From positions 1-9,229 of the forward strand of contig CAMNLS010000040.1 in assembly GCA_946543495.1 (NCBI GenBank): a stretch of DNA of 9,229 nucleotides. Direction: 5' to 3'. How positions within the stretch are numbered: the stretch's first letter is position 1; each line of letters begins with the position of its first letter. The position numbers and the translations under genes were made by a program. Below are positions 1 through 7,087 of this stretch, one piece after another. The notes under the pieces are model-generated. The model saw only the letters and a list, made by a program, of their open reading frames with translations, searched no databases and was not told the origin of the DNA. The stretch is from an uncultured Selenomonadales bacterium. Its GTDB lineage: Bacteria; Bacillota; Negativicutes; Selenomonadales; Selenomonadaceae.

Positions 1-1532
1 TGCACGAGATAGACAAAAGCGCGATAGAGGAATACGGCTTGCCCGAATTGTCGCTTATGGAAAGTGCTGGGCATCGTGTCTTCAGGGTCGTCAAAAATCT
101 TTTGGGAGCGGTCGACAAGAAGAGCATTTGCATATTGGCGGGCAGCGGCAATAACGGCGGCGACGCATTGACGGCGGCAAGGTATCTGTCGAATGCGGGC
201 GCACGCGTGAAAATTTTTTTAATCGGCAATAAAGATCATCGTACGGCGTCGGTCAACGTTCAGATGAAAATTCTGCGCGGCATGGGCGTCGAACTTCAAC
301 AGCTTGAAAGTGATAGGGCTTGGGAACGTCTGCAAGTGACGTTAAGATTTTCTGATGCGGTCGTCGACGGGATTTTAGGCACGGGCTTTAATGGACAACT
401 GCGCCCCGCTGCCTTACGGTTGATTCGTCTGGTCAACACTGCGAAAAAAGTTACAGTCTCGGTTGATATACCTTCGGGCGTAGCGGCGGATACGGGCGCG
501 GTCGGCGAGTCGGCGATTAATGCCGATTGCACCGTTGCGCTTGCCTTACCAAAGATTGGTCACTACGTTTGCCCAGGCGCGTCTTACGTCGGCAAGCTTT
601 ACATTGCCAATATCGGATTGCCAGCCGACTTGCTCAAAGACGAGATTCATCAAACGCTAGTCGACAACGAACTTGCCTTGACGTTTTTGCCTGCCCGCCC
701 GAAGGATTCGCACAAAGGCACTTGCGGAAAGATTTTAATCGTGGCGGGCTCGCGTGGCATGACGGGCGCGGCATCTTTGGCGGCAATGAGCGCAATGAAA
801 GTCGGCGCGGGTCTCGTAACCTTAGCGACGCCCGAAAGCCTCAATCCGATTTACGAAATGAAATTGACTGAAGTCATGACGGCTCCGCTTGACGAAGTTA
901 AGCAAGGGATAATCGGCGGCGATAAGGCGTCGGAAAAGATTTTGGACTTGGCAGAGAACGTCGACGCAATCTTAATGGGACCGGGACTCGGTCGCGAGCG
1001 CGAAACTCAAGCACTGGTTAAAAAGATAGTCGCGGAGGTCGACAAGCCGCTTATCCTCGACGCAGACGCGATTTATCCGTTCAACGGTAAAGCCGAAGAG
1101 CTTAAAGCTTGCAAACAAATTCCAATCCTCACGCCGCATTTAGGAGAGCTTTCCGCGCTGTTGAATATTCCCGTCGATAAACTTCGCCCCGCGCTTGTCC
1201 CAGAAGTAAGACGAGCCGCGCAGGAGTTCCGAGCAATAATCGTAGCCAAGTGCGAAGTAACGGTCATCGGCTATCCGAACGGAGAAATTTTCATCTCGCC
1301 GCTTGGTAATAGTGCAATGGCATCGGGCGGTTGCGGCGACGTGTTAGCGGGCGCGATTGCCGGACTCATGAAACAAACGCCCTTCGCGCCGCTCACAGGT
1401 GTTTGGCTACACGGCACAGCAGGAAGACTGGCGGCTAGCAAAAAAGCGGAAGGATTAATCGCCTCCGACGTGACAAAACACTTGCCCGCCGCGATAAAAA
1501 AACTTCGCGCCATTGGCTATCAGAATTCTTGA
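1..1532 (+). CDS. nnrD: Bifunctional NAD(P)H-hydrate repair enzyme (epimerase NnrE + ADP-dependent dehydratase NnrD), 5'-partial
   Basis: This enzyme repairs damaged NAD(P)H. The N-terminal YjeF_N half interconverts the R and S forms of hydrated NAD(P)H, and the C-terminal ribokinase-like half dehydrates the S form using ADP. The reading frame is open from base 3 to the TGA at 1530-1532 (509 visible codons). The first residues, HEIDKSAIEEYGLPELSLME, match the usual family N-terminus, which begins about ten residues earlier, so the true start lies left of the window. The TTG at 39 is not the start. Counting from base 3, the epimerase motif GSGNNGGD ends near residue 54. The dehydratase half begins near residue 237 with KGTCGKILIVAGS, followed by GPGLG (about 326-330), LILDADA, TPHLGEL and GGCGDVLAG with the presumed catalytic Asp at about 446. 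A Cys sits where Ser or Thr is common (G-S/T-GD), probably harmless. Nothing else is truncated. A terminator follows directly, so the gene ends its transcript. Family assignment is firm. Confidence 0.95.
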   Translation, partial: HEIDKSAIEEYGLPELSLMESAGHRVFRVVKNLLGAVDKKSICILAGSGNNGGDALTAARYLSNAGARVKIFLIGNKDHRTASVNVQMKILRGMGVELQQLESDRAWERLQVTLRFSDAVVDGILGTGFNGQLRPAALRLIRLVNTAKKVTVSVDIPSGVAADTGAVGESAINADCTVALALPKIGHYVCPGASYVGKLYIANIGLPADLLKDEIHQTLVDNELALTFLPARPKDSHKGTCGKILIVAGSRGMTGAASLAAMSAMKVGAGLVTLATPESLNPIYEMKLTEVMTAPLDEVKQGIIGGDKASEKILDLAENVDAILMGPGLGRERETQALVKKIVAEVDKPLILDADAIYPFNGKAEELKACKQIPILTPHLGELSALLNIPVDKLRPALVPEVRRAAQEFRAIIVAKCEVTVIGYPNGEIFISPLGNSAMASGGCGDVLAGAIAGLMKQTPFAPLTGVWLHGTAGRLAASKKAEGLIASDVTKHLPAAIKKLRAIGYQNS

Positions 1533-1543
1533 TAAAAATAAAA

Positions 1544-1569
1544 GCCTCTCGACTTGAGGGGCATTTTTT
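1544..1569 (+). terminator. Rho-independent terminator of the NAD(P)HX repair gene
   Basis: A 7-bp stem (GCCTCTC at 1544-1550 with GAGGGGC at 1556-1562, including one G-T pair) encloses a 5-base loop. It is followed by A and six T residues at 1564-1569. It begins 11 bases after the stop codon at 1532. Transcription of the upstream gene should stop here, which makes the next gene an independent unit. Confidence 0.85.
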
Positions 1570-1635
1570 ATTGAATTCGGAACAACTTCACGGCAAACAC
1601 GATTGATTCAAACCTGAAACAAGAATGAATGCCCG

Positions 1636-1664
1636 TTGCCCAAAGCGGCGGGCTTTGCTATAAT
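1636..1664 (+). promoter_or_regulatory. Sigma-A type promoter of the HPr-like gene
   Basis: The -35 box is TTGCCC at 1636-1641 and the -10 box is a perfect TATAAT at 1659-1664, with a 17-base spacer. The expected transcription start is near 1671, giving a leader of about 55 bases before the ATG at 1726. The preceding terminator at 1544-1569 supports an independent promoter here. The assignment rests on consensus match and spacing only. Confidence 0.75.
1641..1657. promoter_or_regulatory. Palindrome in the promoter spacer, possible operator
   Basis: CAAAGC at 1641-1646 and its reverse complement GCTTTG at 1652-1657 flank a 5-base centre, GGCGG. The inverted repeat fills the spacer between the -35 and -10 boxes, where a bound repressor would block RNA polymerase. 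An overlapping longer imperfect hairpin (GCCCG at 1631-1635 with CGGGC at 1649-1653) uses some of the same bases. The sequence does not match the CcpA cre consensus. I do not know which regulator, if any, binds it, and a chance palindrome remains possible. Confidence 0.35.
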
Positions 1665-1696
1665 ACAATCAACGCAAGGAGGCGTGGTTAGGTTAA

Positions 1697-1729
1697 ATGG
1701 AGATAGATTCAAGGAGGTTATCAAAATGA
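1697..1729 (+). CDS. Possible 10-codon upstream ORF coupled to the HPr-like gene
   Basis: A mini-ORF (MEIDSRRLSK) starts at ATG 1697 and stops at TGA 1727-1729. The stop overlaps the ATG of the HPr-like gene by 2 bases in an ATGA arrangement typical of translational coupling. An AAGGAGG lies upstream at 1676-1682, but its 14-base distance to this ATG is longer than usual. The tandem AGG AGG codons for Arg5-Arg6 are also the ribosome site of the main gene, so a ribosome decoding them would mask that site. There is no homology to judge by. It may simply be chance in a purine-rich leader. Confidence 0.3.
   Translation: MEIDSRRLSK
1711..1717 (+). promoter_or_regulatory. Ribosome binding site that sets the HPr-like start
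   Basis: AAGGAGG lies 8 bases before the ATG at 1726, which is ideal spacing. It decides in favour of this start over an in-frame ATG at 1636, which sits inside the -35 box and could not be transcribed from the promoter proposed here. A near-identical second copy (CAAGGAGG) occurs 35 bases upstream at 1675-1682, close to the predicted transcript 5' end. Confidence 0.8.
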
Positions 1730-2073
1730 AACTTGCAAACAACCTTAAAGAGAAAAATAATAGATTAGCAGCATGCACAGAAGCTCCGGCTGAAGTGATG
1801 CGTGCAAATGAAGTTTCTTTTATCATGGTGGCTAAAGGCGTGCTTGCCTTCAGAGAAAGTGCTCACATTATCAAGATAGCCGAAGAGACCGGTTGCGAAA
1901 TTACAATCGCCGCCGGCAAGAAACACGGTACAAGCAAAAGCATTCTCTCTTTGGTGCACTTGGGCATCATCAATGGTAAAAGTTTAGTGCTCAACGTCAA
2001 GGGCGAGCGCAATGACGAAGCGTTCCGCGAAATTTCTAAAATCATCGGCGGCACGACTGATTCAAACAGCTAA
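1726..2073 (+). CDS. HPr/Crh-like phosphocarrier-fold protein without the catalytic histidine
   Basis: This is a 115-residue protein of the HPr family, the phosphocarriers of the sugar phosphotransferase system. Residues 30-107 align with HPr. The segment K71-S72-I73 matches the region around regulatory Ser46, and the end (KGERNDEAFREISKII) resembles the last HPr strand and helix. An ungapped alignment keeps the 31-residue spacing from His15 to Ser46: it puts A41 at the His15 position and R43 at Arg17, and the usual GLHARPA motif reads GVLAFRESA. No phosphorylatable His is present at the active site, so PTS phosphotransfer is unlikely. A seryl-phosphorylated regulatory role, as for Bacillus Crh, is a reasonable inference. 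The about 29-residue charged N-terminal extension is absent from standard HPr (about 85-88 residues). The gene is monocistronic, with its own promoter and terminator. Family assignment is good; function is inferred. Confidence 0.75.
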   Translation: MKLANNLKEKNNRLAACTEAPAEVMRANEVSFIMVAKGVLAFRESAHIIKIAEETGCEITIAAGKKHGTSKSILSLVHLGIINGKSLVLNVKGERNDEAFREISKIIGGTTDSNS

Positions 2074-2115
2074 TCTGACATCATCTTAACCCACCCACTC
2101 ATAAATATCTACTCA

Positions 2116-2155
2116 AAGTCTTCAGCCTCGCACGAGGTCGAAGACTTCTTTTTTT
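2116..2155 (+). terminator. Strong terminator of the HPr-like gene, at the convergent junction
   Basis: AAGTCTTC at 2116-2123 pairs perfectly with GAAGACTT at 2140-2147. After an A-C mismatch and a G-T pair, an inner CCTC/GAGG stem continues the hairpin. A C and seven T residues follow at 2149-2155. On the minus strand the same hairpin lies 6 bases past the stop of the converging membrane-protein gene, but only TTTGAG follows it there, so it would be a weak terminator in that direction. Confidence 0.85.
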
Positions 2156-3599
2156 ACGGCAGATTGAATCGTTCGTTCAAGGTCGCGTCGGGCTGAATTT
2201 TGACTTCAAGGCGGTGTGAAATCATTCCGTGAGCGTGAAGCGTCCGAGAAATATTCTGCCCCATGTACAGCGGGAAAGGATAATTATCAACGTCGTCGCC
2301 TTTCGGAACAGTTATCGTTACTTCGGATAATCCTGCGCGGTCGGCGGCAACAATCTGATTAATAATATGCTGACTGACTTCCACGCAAATACTTTCGGGC
2401 ACGTGATTAAAGGTCGACGGGCAAAGTGTTCGCTTGCCGCTGAAAATCCACGTGAACAATCCGAACGCCAGAATCGGCACGATAAACGCGGCGCGCGGAA
2501 ATTTTTTAAGCCAAAAGCCCAGCGTCGTCAAGAAGATAACGAAAACGAAGAAGAAAAAGCCGAACTGTACATCGGGGCGCAGTGCATAAGTTAAATCCGC
2601 CCGCGCCGTCACTAAGATTATATAAGCCGCCCAAAGCGGCAGGCACAATAGAAATTTTTTTACAACGCGCCAAAGTTCTTTATCGGCTCGCCAAAGAAAA
2701 GGAAGCGTGACGATTGCGAATATCATCAACGCGGAGCCGCGATTATCGAACAGCAGAGACGGTATCAGCATAGCCGCCGTATCAATGACTAATCCGAAAT
2801 AACTTGCCTCGTGTGTCATGGACTTTGCACGCCCGCCGTTAGCCTCGAAGAGCAAACTTATCAGCCAAAAGATTAACAGCACAAATAAAGTCTTGTTCGC
2901 CGCGAAAAATTTTCTAAGGTTAAACTTCTTAAGCTCCACACGCGACATCAACTCGACGAAAACATAAATAGCAAGCACGCACGACGATAACACGTTAGAA
3001 AAGATTGCCAAGTACAGCACGAAGAATAAAGTTAAGGCGGCGGGCGTCACGCGCTCGAAAAATTTTTTAGTCACGTCGACACGCGCCACGAATAAAACTA
3101 ACGCCGCGTTCAAGAGATTGGGCAAGACGTAATTGAAATAACAATCGGCGTCGGTTGTGTGGAACAGGTAAAGATTATCTTGCGTGTTGTGCTTGAGGAA
3201 AACGGCGAAGTGCAATAGCAAGAAGATTACGCCTAAAATGTTCGCCGACAACTTATCAAGCTTGAAAACGTTCTCGGTCAACTTAACGAACAACCAAACA
3301 TACGCCGCGATAAAGATACTCACCGTCAAGGCGGCGGCAAGCGTGAACGCCGTCAGATAATCGCCGACAATCGGAAGGACGACGTAAGCCGCGAAGTAGC
3401 CGCAAATCGGGAAGAGCGTTTCGGGCATAACTTTAATAGGATTCCAACCGCCCCACTTCGGCAATCCTACGCGGGCATCGGAAATAACATTCCAATCGTC
3501 GCCGTCGAATAAAACAATCGGGTGCACTTGCGAAAAAAAGACGAACATCGCGATAAAAATCAGCGTGCCCGTCATAATGTCAAAGGAAAAATTTTTCAT
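2154..3599 (-). CDS. Polytopic membrane protein, possibly GT-C-like glycosyltransferase
   Basis: This is a 481-residue integral membrane protein with roughly 11 hydrophobic segments (about 8-26, 62-105 as two, 118-136, 152-172, 186-216, 236-251, 266-303, 314-331, 346-386). A soluble C-terminal tail covers 387-481. After the first segment, the acidic motif FDGDDW (31-36), then PKWGGWNP and PETLFP, resembles the first external loop of GT-C glycosyltransferases, where Asp residues bind the lipid-linked sugar donor. That resemblance is the only basis for a glycosyltransferase suggestion. The tail ends in a mixed alpha/beta sequence with a PKGDDVDNYPFP stretch. It is the last gene of the four-gene operon: the ATG lies 12 bases after the lipoprotein stop and has a GAGGAG ribosome site. 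Its stop codon lies in the T-tract of the opposing terminator. I cannot name a family; another polytopic envelope protein is equally possible. Confidence 0.6.
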   Translation of the reverse strand: MKNFSFDIMTGTLIFIAMFVFFSQVHPIVLFDGDDWNVISDARVGLPKWGGWNPIKVMPETLFPICGYFAAYVVLPIVGDYLTAFTLAAALTVSIFIAAYVWLFVKLTENVFKLDKLSANILGVIFLLLHFAVFLKHNTQDNLYLFHTTDADCYFNYVLPNLLNAALVLFVARVDVTKKFFERVTPAALTLFFVLYLAIFSNVLSSCVLAIYVFVELMSRVELKKFNLRKFFAANKTLFVLLIFWLISLLFEANGGRAKSMTHEASYFGLVIDTAAMLIPSLLFDNRGSALMIFAIVTLPFLWRADKELWRVVKKFLLCLPLWAAYIILVTARADLTYALRPDVQFGFFFFVFVIFLTTLGFWLKKFPRAAFIVPILAFGLFTWIFSGKRTLCPSTFNHVPESICVEVSQHIINQIVAADRAGLSEVTITVPKGDDVDNYPFPLYMGQNISRTLHAHGMISHRLEVKIQPDATLNERFNLP

Positions 3600-3611
3600 G
3601 ATTACTCCTCA

Positions 3612-4064
3612 TCATTTGAAGAACTTCACGCGAACATTACCCGCGCCCAAAATTTTTTCTAAGTCTACGGGATTATCAAGCTTGCCAAGTCGCGTGTAAC
3701 TGTAGCTTGTCGCGAAATCTTTGTAGAAAATCACTAGGCAGTTGGAACCGAACAACATCAAGTCTCCCGCGTGAATCTGCTTGACGCTAACGGAATTGCT
3801 CGGCAAATCGTCGGCGAGGTAAAAATATTTTTCGTTGCCGTTTAGCTCGTTCATATCGCATTCAAGCGGGAGCATTTCGACGAAGGCAAGAGCCGCCGGA
3901 TTGTCTTCGAGCGTCGCGGAAAAATTTTTGCTGTTGACTTGGAACGTAACGGAATTTTTCATTGTTATTGCCTCCTTGACTTCGACAGAGGTCGCTTGAG
4001 AGTTTTCGCCGCAACTCGTCATCAGCAGAGCCGCCGCACACATTGCTAATAAAAATCTTTTCAT
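3612..4064 (-). CDS. Predicted lipoprotein with cyclophilin-like domain
   Basis: This is a 150-residue protein. The N-terminus MKRFLLAMCAAALLMTSC is a short signal peptide ending in a lipobox-like MTSC, so Cys18 would be lipidated and the rest would face outside the membrane. The -3 residue is Met rather than the usual Leu, so lipidation is likely but not certain. Residues about 37-149 fit the small bacterial cyclophilin-like beta-barrel family: TLEDNPAALAFVEMLPL, the NGNEKYFYL segment (75-83), GDLMLFGSNCLVIFY (100-114) and SYSYTRLGK (120-128). Members of this family lack proven prolyl isomerase activity, and I do not assign one. The gene starts 11 bases after the gdpP-like stop, and its ribosome site AAGGAG overlaps that stop codon, which points to coupled translation. 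No ligand or partner can be read from the sequence. Confidence 0.75.
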   Translation of the reverse strand: MKRFLLAMCAAALLMTSCGENSQATSVEVKEAITMKNSVTFQVNSKNFSATLEDNPAALAFVEMLPLECDMNELNGNEKYFYLADDLPSNSVSVKQIHAGDLMLFGSNCLVIFYKDFATSYSYTRLGKLDNPVDLEKILGAGNVRVKFFK

Positions 4065-4075
4065 GCAAAGACTCC

Positions 4076-6130
4076 TTATTTAATTGCGGGCTTATCAATC
4101 TCGGCAATGTATTTGCGAGCCGCCTCGACGACTGCTTTTTTCAGCTCTGGAAGAGGCACACCCTTAATTTGTGCACCCGCAACGTTTTGATGACCGCCGC
4201 CACCGAATTTTTCCATGATGACTTGAACATTCAAATCGCCCGCCGAACGCGCACTTATCCCGACGGTGTCTTCTTTAATTTGGAAAAGGATAATCGTCAT
4301 GCGCACGCCCTCGACACGCAAGAGACCGTCCGCCGCCTGTCCCGCGATGGCTTGCACGTTCGGAATAATATTTTTAATGAAAGAGACGACCAGCCCGCCT
4401 TCGTAATACTCCGATTGCGCCTTCGTCTTGGCAAGTGATACTGTCGTTTCATAGTCGGACTTAAAGAGGTAATTGACGACGACGGGATCCGCGCCGCTCC
4501 GTCTGAGGTAAGCCGCCGCCTCAAACGTCCTTGCGCCCGCTTGTATTGAAAAGTTTTTCGTGTCAACGACTATTCCAGAATAAATTGCCGTCGCCGCCAA
4601 CTTGCCTATACGAATCTTATCGTCGAAGTACATCAAAAGCTCCGTGACCATTTCGCACGTCGAAGAGGAGCCTGGCTCCAGATAAATTATCGCGGAGTTC
4701 TTGATCGTGTTTTCGCTTCGGCGGTGGTGGTCTATGACGATGACTTTTTCTATCCTGCTGAGCAGTTGCGGCGCGGCGACGAGGTGTGGAATAAAAGTAT
4801 CGACAACGACGACGAGCGGAGCAAGCGCAGTGGATATGGTAACGTCATTCGCGCTGACGAATAAATTTTTATAGGAGTCGTCCTTCTTGAGGACATCGAT
4901 AATTTTCTCAATGCTGTCAAGCCAGTTGCTTAGGACAATGTGCACGGGCTTATTCAACTGCTTAGCCATAAGCGCAACGCCGACCGCCGCCCCGAATGCG
5001 TCGTAATCCTCGCGGGTGTGACCCATGATGAAAATTTCGTCCGCCGCCTCCATAGTGTCGCGTATCGAATGGCTCATGACACGCGCCCTAACACGAGTAT
5101 TGCGCTCAACTGCCTTAGCGCGCCCGCCGAAGAATTGCATTTTGTCGCCTACGTTGACTGCCGCTTGATCTCCGCCGCGTGCCAGTGCTAAATTCAAGCC
5201 CGCTTGCGCTTTGGTGTCCAGTTCGCTCATCGATTGTTCATCGGAAGGCTTTTCGGCGACCGCCGCGCCCATTGATAACGTTACAGGCAGTTGATGCTTA
5301 TTGACGAGCTGACGAACCTTATCAAGCACGATGAACTTTTGCTCAATGGCAAGGTCTAAGGCGCGTTGCTCAAGCAGGACAAGATATAAATCACTCGACA
5401 CACGCCGCATAAAGCCCGCTAACGACGTGACCCATTCTTCCAAAATTTCGCTGACGGACAGCATTAACGAAGTCTTCTCCGCCTCGTTTAGTCCCTGCGT
5501 CACTTCGTCGTAGTTATCAATCTGCACATAGATAATCGCCGTGCGGCTCCTGGCGTATTCAATCTTCAAATCTTCGTAAAGCGTTATTTCGTGTGCAAAG
5601 AGGACGATCATTCGCGAATAGTCCGCGTTTGCTTGAAGGTGCCGATACTTAACCAAGAAATAACGGTAGAACTCCTCCTGCTTGCCGTCCTCCAAAGTTC
5701 TATGTCGCAAGGATTTAATGCGGTATTCACCTTCGGGCGGTTTGGGCGATAAAGTTTCTTCTGGCAAGAGTCCTTCCCAAAATTCGTCAATGTCCATGCC
5801 CTGTTGCGGTGAGACCTCAGCGAACCCTTGCATGATAGAATTGCACCATTGAAGCCGCTTATCTTCATCGACAACGATAATTCCTTCGGGCAATTTAGTC
5901 ATCGCGTAATACATCATGTCGTTGAAGTTCCCGATAACATTCTCGGCGTACTCTTTAAATCTTTTTTCTCTGTCCTTGCGTCTTATGTAGGCGAACCAAC
6001 ACAAAAGCCCCCAAACTAAGAAAGCCATTCCACCTAAGATTCTATTGTATTGGAAGATAACCGCGACCATGACGAGCATCACCGCCAAATTTATTACGGC
6101 GTCTGGCCATGCAGATAAAATTCTCGGCAT
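4076..6130 (-). CDS. gdpP: GdpP-type cyclic-di-AMP phosphodiesterase (DHH-DHHA1)
   Basis: This membrane-bound phosphodiesterase is expected to hydrolyse the second messenger c-di-AMP to pApA. The 684-residue length and domain order match GdpP/YybT. Two transmembrane segments (about 11-27 and 31-49) are followed by a charged linker and a degenerate PAS domain (about 70-185). Next comes a degenerate GGDEF domain (about 195-325), in which SSDLY at 245-249 replaces the signature, so diguanylate cyclase activity is not expected. The catalytic DHH domain has GH371-x3-D375-x-D377, D444, D467-H468-H469 and D523, the full set of expected metal ligands. The DHHA1 domain contains GGGGH at 643-647. The start is firm: ATG directly follows the upstream TAA with no gap, and AAGGGAGGTG lies at 6145-6136. 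The usual neighbours downstream of this gene in many Firmicutes, rplI and dnaB, are absent; envelope genes follow instead. Confidence 0.94.
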   Translation of the reverse strand: MPRILSAWPDAVINLAVMLVMVAVIFQYNRILGGMAFLVWGLLCWFAYIRRKDREKRFKEYAENVIGNFNDMMYYAMTKLPEGIIVVDEDKRLQWCNSIMQGFAEVSPQQGMDIDEFWEGLLPEETLSPKPPEGEYRIKSLRHRTLEDGKQEEFYRYFLVKYRHLQANADYSRMIVLFAHEITLYEDLKIEYARSRTAIIYVQIDNYDEVTQGLNEAEKTSLMLSVSEILEEWVTSLAGFMRRVSSDLYLVLLEQRALDLAIEQKFIVLDKVRQLVNKHQLPVTLSMGAAVAEKPSDEQSMSELDTKAQAGLNLALARGGDQAAVNVGDKMQFFGGRAKAVERNTRVRARVMSHSIRDTMEAADEIFIMGHTREDYDAFGAAVGVALMAKQLNKPVHIVLSNWLDSIEKIIDVLKKDDSYKNLFVSANDVTISTALAPLVVVVDTFIPHLVAAPQLLSRIEKVIVIDHHRRSENTIKNSAIIYLEPGSSSTCEMVTELLMYFDDKIRIGKLAATAIYSGIVVDTKNFSIQAGARTFEAAAYLRRSGADPVVVNYLFKSDYETTVSLAKTKAQSEYYEGGLVVSFIKNIIPNVQAIAGQAADGLLRVEGVRMTIILFQIKEDTVGISARSAGDLNVQVIMEKFGGGGHQNVAGAQIKGVPLPELKKAVVEAARKYIAEIDKPAIK

Positions 6131-7087
6131 TTAATCACCTCCCTTGAAAAATCTCTTCCGATAGTCAAACAGCATATCCATTAAGCCCGTTATCGCCACC
6201 AGTTGAAGCAAGAACATATTCAGCACCAACAGCACGTAAAGAATTCGCCGCACGAGCTTTGAAATTTTGTAGCGGTCAAAGATGAACGACAGTAACGAAA
6301 ACCCTTGAATCAGCCCGACGAGCATCGATATTATCGCTAAGTTCAGTGAGAGTTCTTGAATTTGCGTCCAGCCGCGTGTGAAGCTCCAATACATGCCCAG
6401 CCCGCTGATTATTGCAATGTAAAAGAACGGCACGGGGAATTTCCACTCGGCGAACGGCGGCAACGACGGAATTTGCATTTGCAGCTTAGGGAATATCCAC
6501 TTCGACGTGAACCACACCGCCAAAGCATTTATCACCGACGTTAGCATAATAAGCGTAGGCACAAGCAAGGCTAACGTTTGCAAGGCGGGTTCGACTTGCC
6601 CTTTAGCCTCGTTTATCTGCGCTTTGTCGACGCCCATTGCCTCATACATTGCAAAGGATTCGTTGAACGACTCGCGCACCAATTCGATTTGCGTTTCGAT
6701 GAAGTTCACGTCCATAATAGTAAGGAGCAATGCAAGCGTTAAGACTTGCGCGGCGGACGCAACGATTAATGTTAAGACGAAAATTTTTACCGCGCTGAAA
6801 TTTTTACGCACGCACCAACCTAAAGCCACGCCGCATATCCCGAAGCTTAACGCAAGCCGCGTAGACAATAGCGGACTGATTAACATTGATAATAAAATAA
6901 ACACGACGACCAAAGCTGTTAAGCCCTTGCCCGCCCCTTGACGCGCCGTTAAGACTGCAAGCGGCACCGCACAAAAAAATTCTACAAACATGCCGAGAAT
7001 CGGAACGTAGACTGTTACAAGCCCAAGTATTACAGTTATCGCGACTAGCAAGCCGCCTTCGATTGTCGGCGTGACACTTCTTCCCAT
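6131..7087 (-). CDS. YybS-like DUF2232 membrane protein
   Basis: This is a 318-residue multi-pass protein of the DUF2232 (YybS) family, which commonly sits directly upstream of gdpP in Firmicutes. Function is unknown; the fold is thought to resemble substrate-binding components of ECF-type transporters, but I cannot confirm that from the sequence. Hydrophobic segments lie at about 13-46, 56-72, 77-93, 100-126, 168-195, 219-235, 246-270 and 280-306. A soluble amphipathic stretch (about 127-165) is rich in Glu and Gln. The family-typical segment PFAEWKFP is at 211-218. The ATG at 7087-7085 has a GGAGG ribosome site at 7098-7094, 6 bases upstream. It is the first gene of the operon, and its stop TAA directly abuts the gdpP-like start (TAAATG). 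A tightly coupled role with the phosphodiesterase is inferred from this conserved pairing. Confidence 0.85.
   Translation of the reverse strand: MGRSVTPTIEGGLLVAITVILGLVTVYVPILGMFVEFFCAVPLAVLTARQGAGKGLTALVVVFILLSMLISPLLSTRLALSFGICGVALGWCVRKNFSAVKIFVLTLIVASAAQVLTLALLLTIMDVNFIETQIELVRESFNESFAMYEAMGVDKAQINEAKGQVEPALQTLALLVPTLIMLTSVINALAVWFTSKWIFPKLQMQIPSLPPFAEWKFPVPFFYIAIISGLGMYWSFTRGWTQIQELSLNLAIISMLVGLIQGFSLLSFIFDRYKISKLVRRILYVLLVLNMFLLQLVAITGLMDMLFDYRKRFFKGGD

Noticed and set aside
39..1532. TTG at 39 as the start of the NAD(P)HX repair gene
   Set aside because: The frame stays open to the left edge, and the residues before the TTG match the family N-terminus, so the gene is cut by the window rather than starting here.
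1636..1725. In-frame ATG at 1636 as the start of the HPr-like gene
   Set aside because: It lies inside the predicted -35 box, has no ribosome site and adds 30 residues with no family match. ATG 1726 has an ideal AAGGAGG.
4043..4438. 131-codon open frame antisense to the gdpP-like gene
   Set aside because: It overlaps the DHHA1 coding region and the lipoprotein junction and shows no recognisable protein features.
4700..5520. Active diguanylate cyclase in the gdpP-like protein
   Set aside because: The GGDEF signature is replaced by SSDLY, as is usual for the degenerate GGDEF domain of GdpP proteins.
6507..6941. 144-codon open frame antisense to the DUF2232 gene
   Set aside because: It is opposite a recognised family protein, has no ribosome site or domain, and its Ser/Thr/Lys-rich composition is typical of an antisense shadow.
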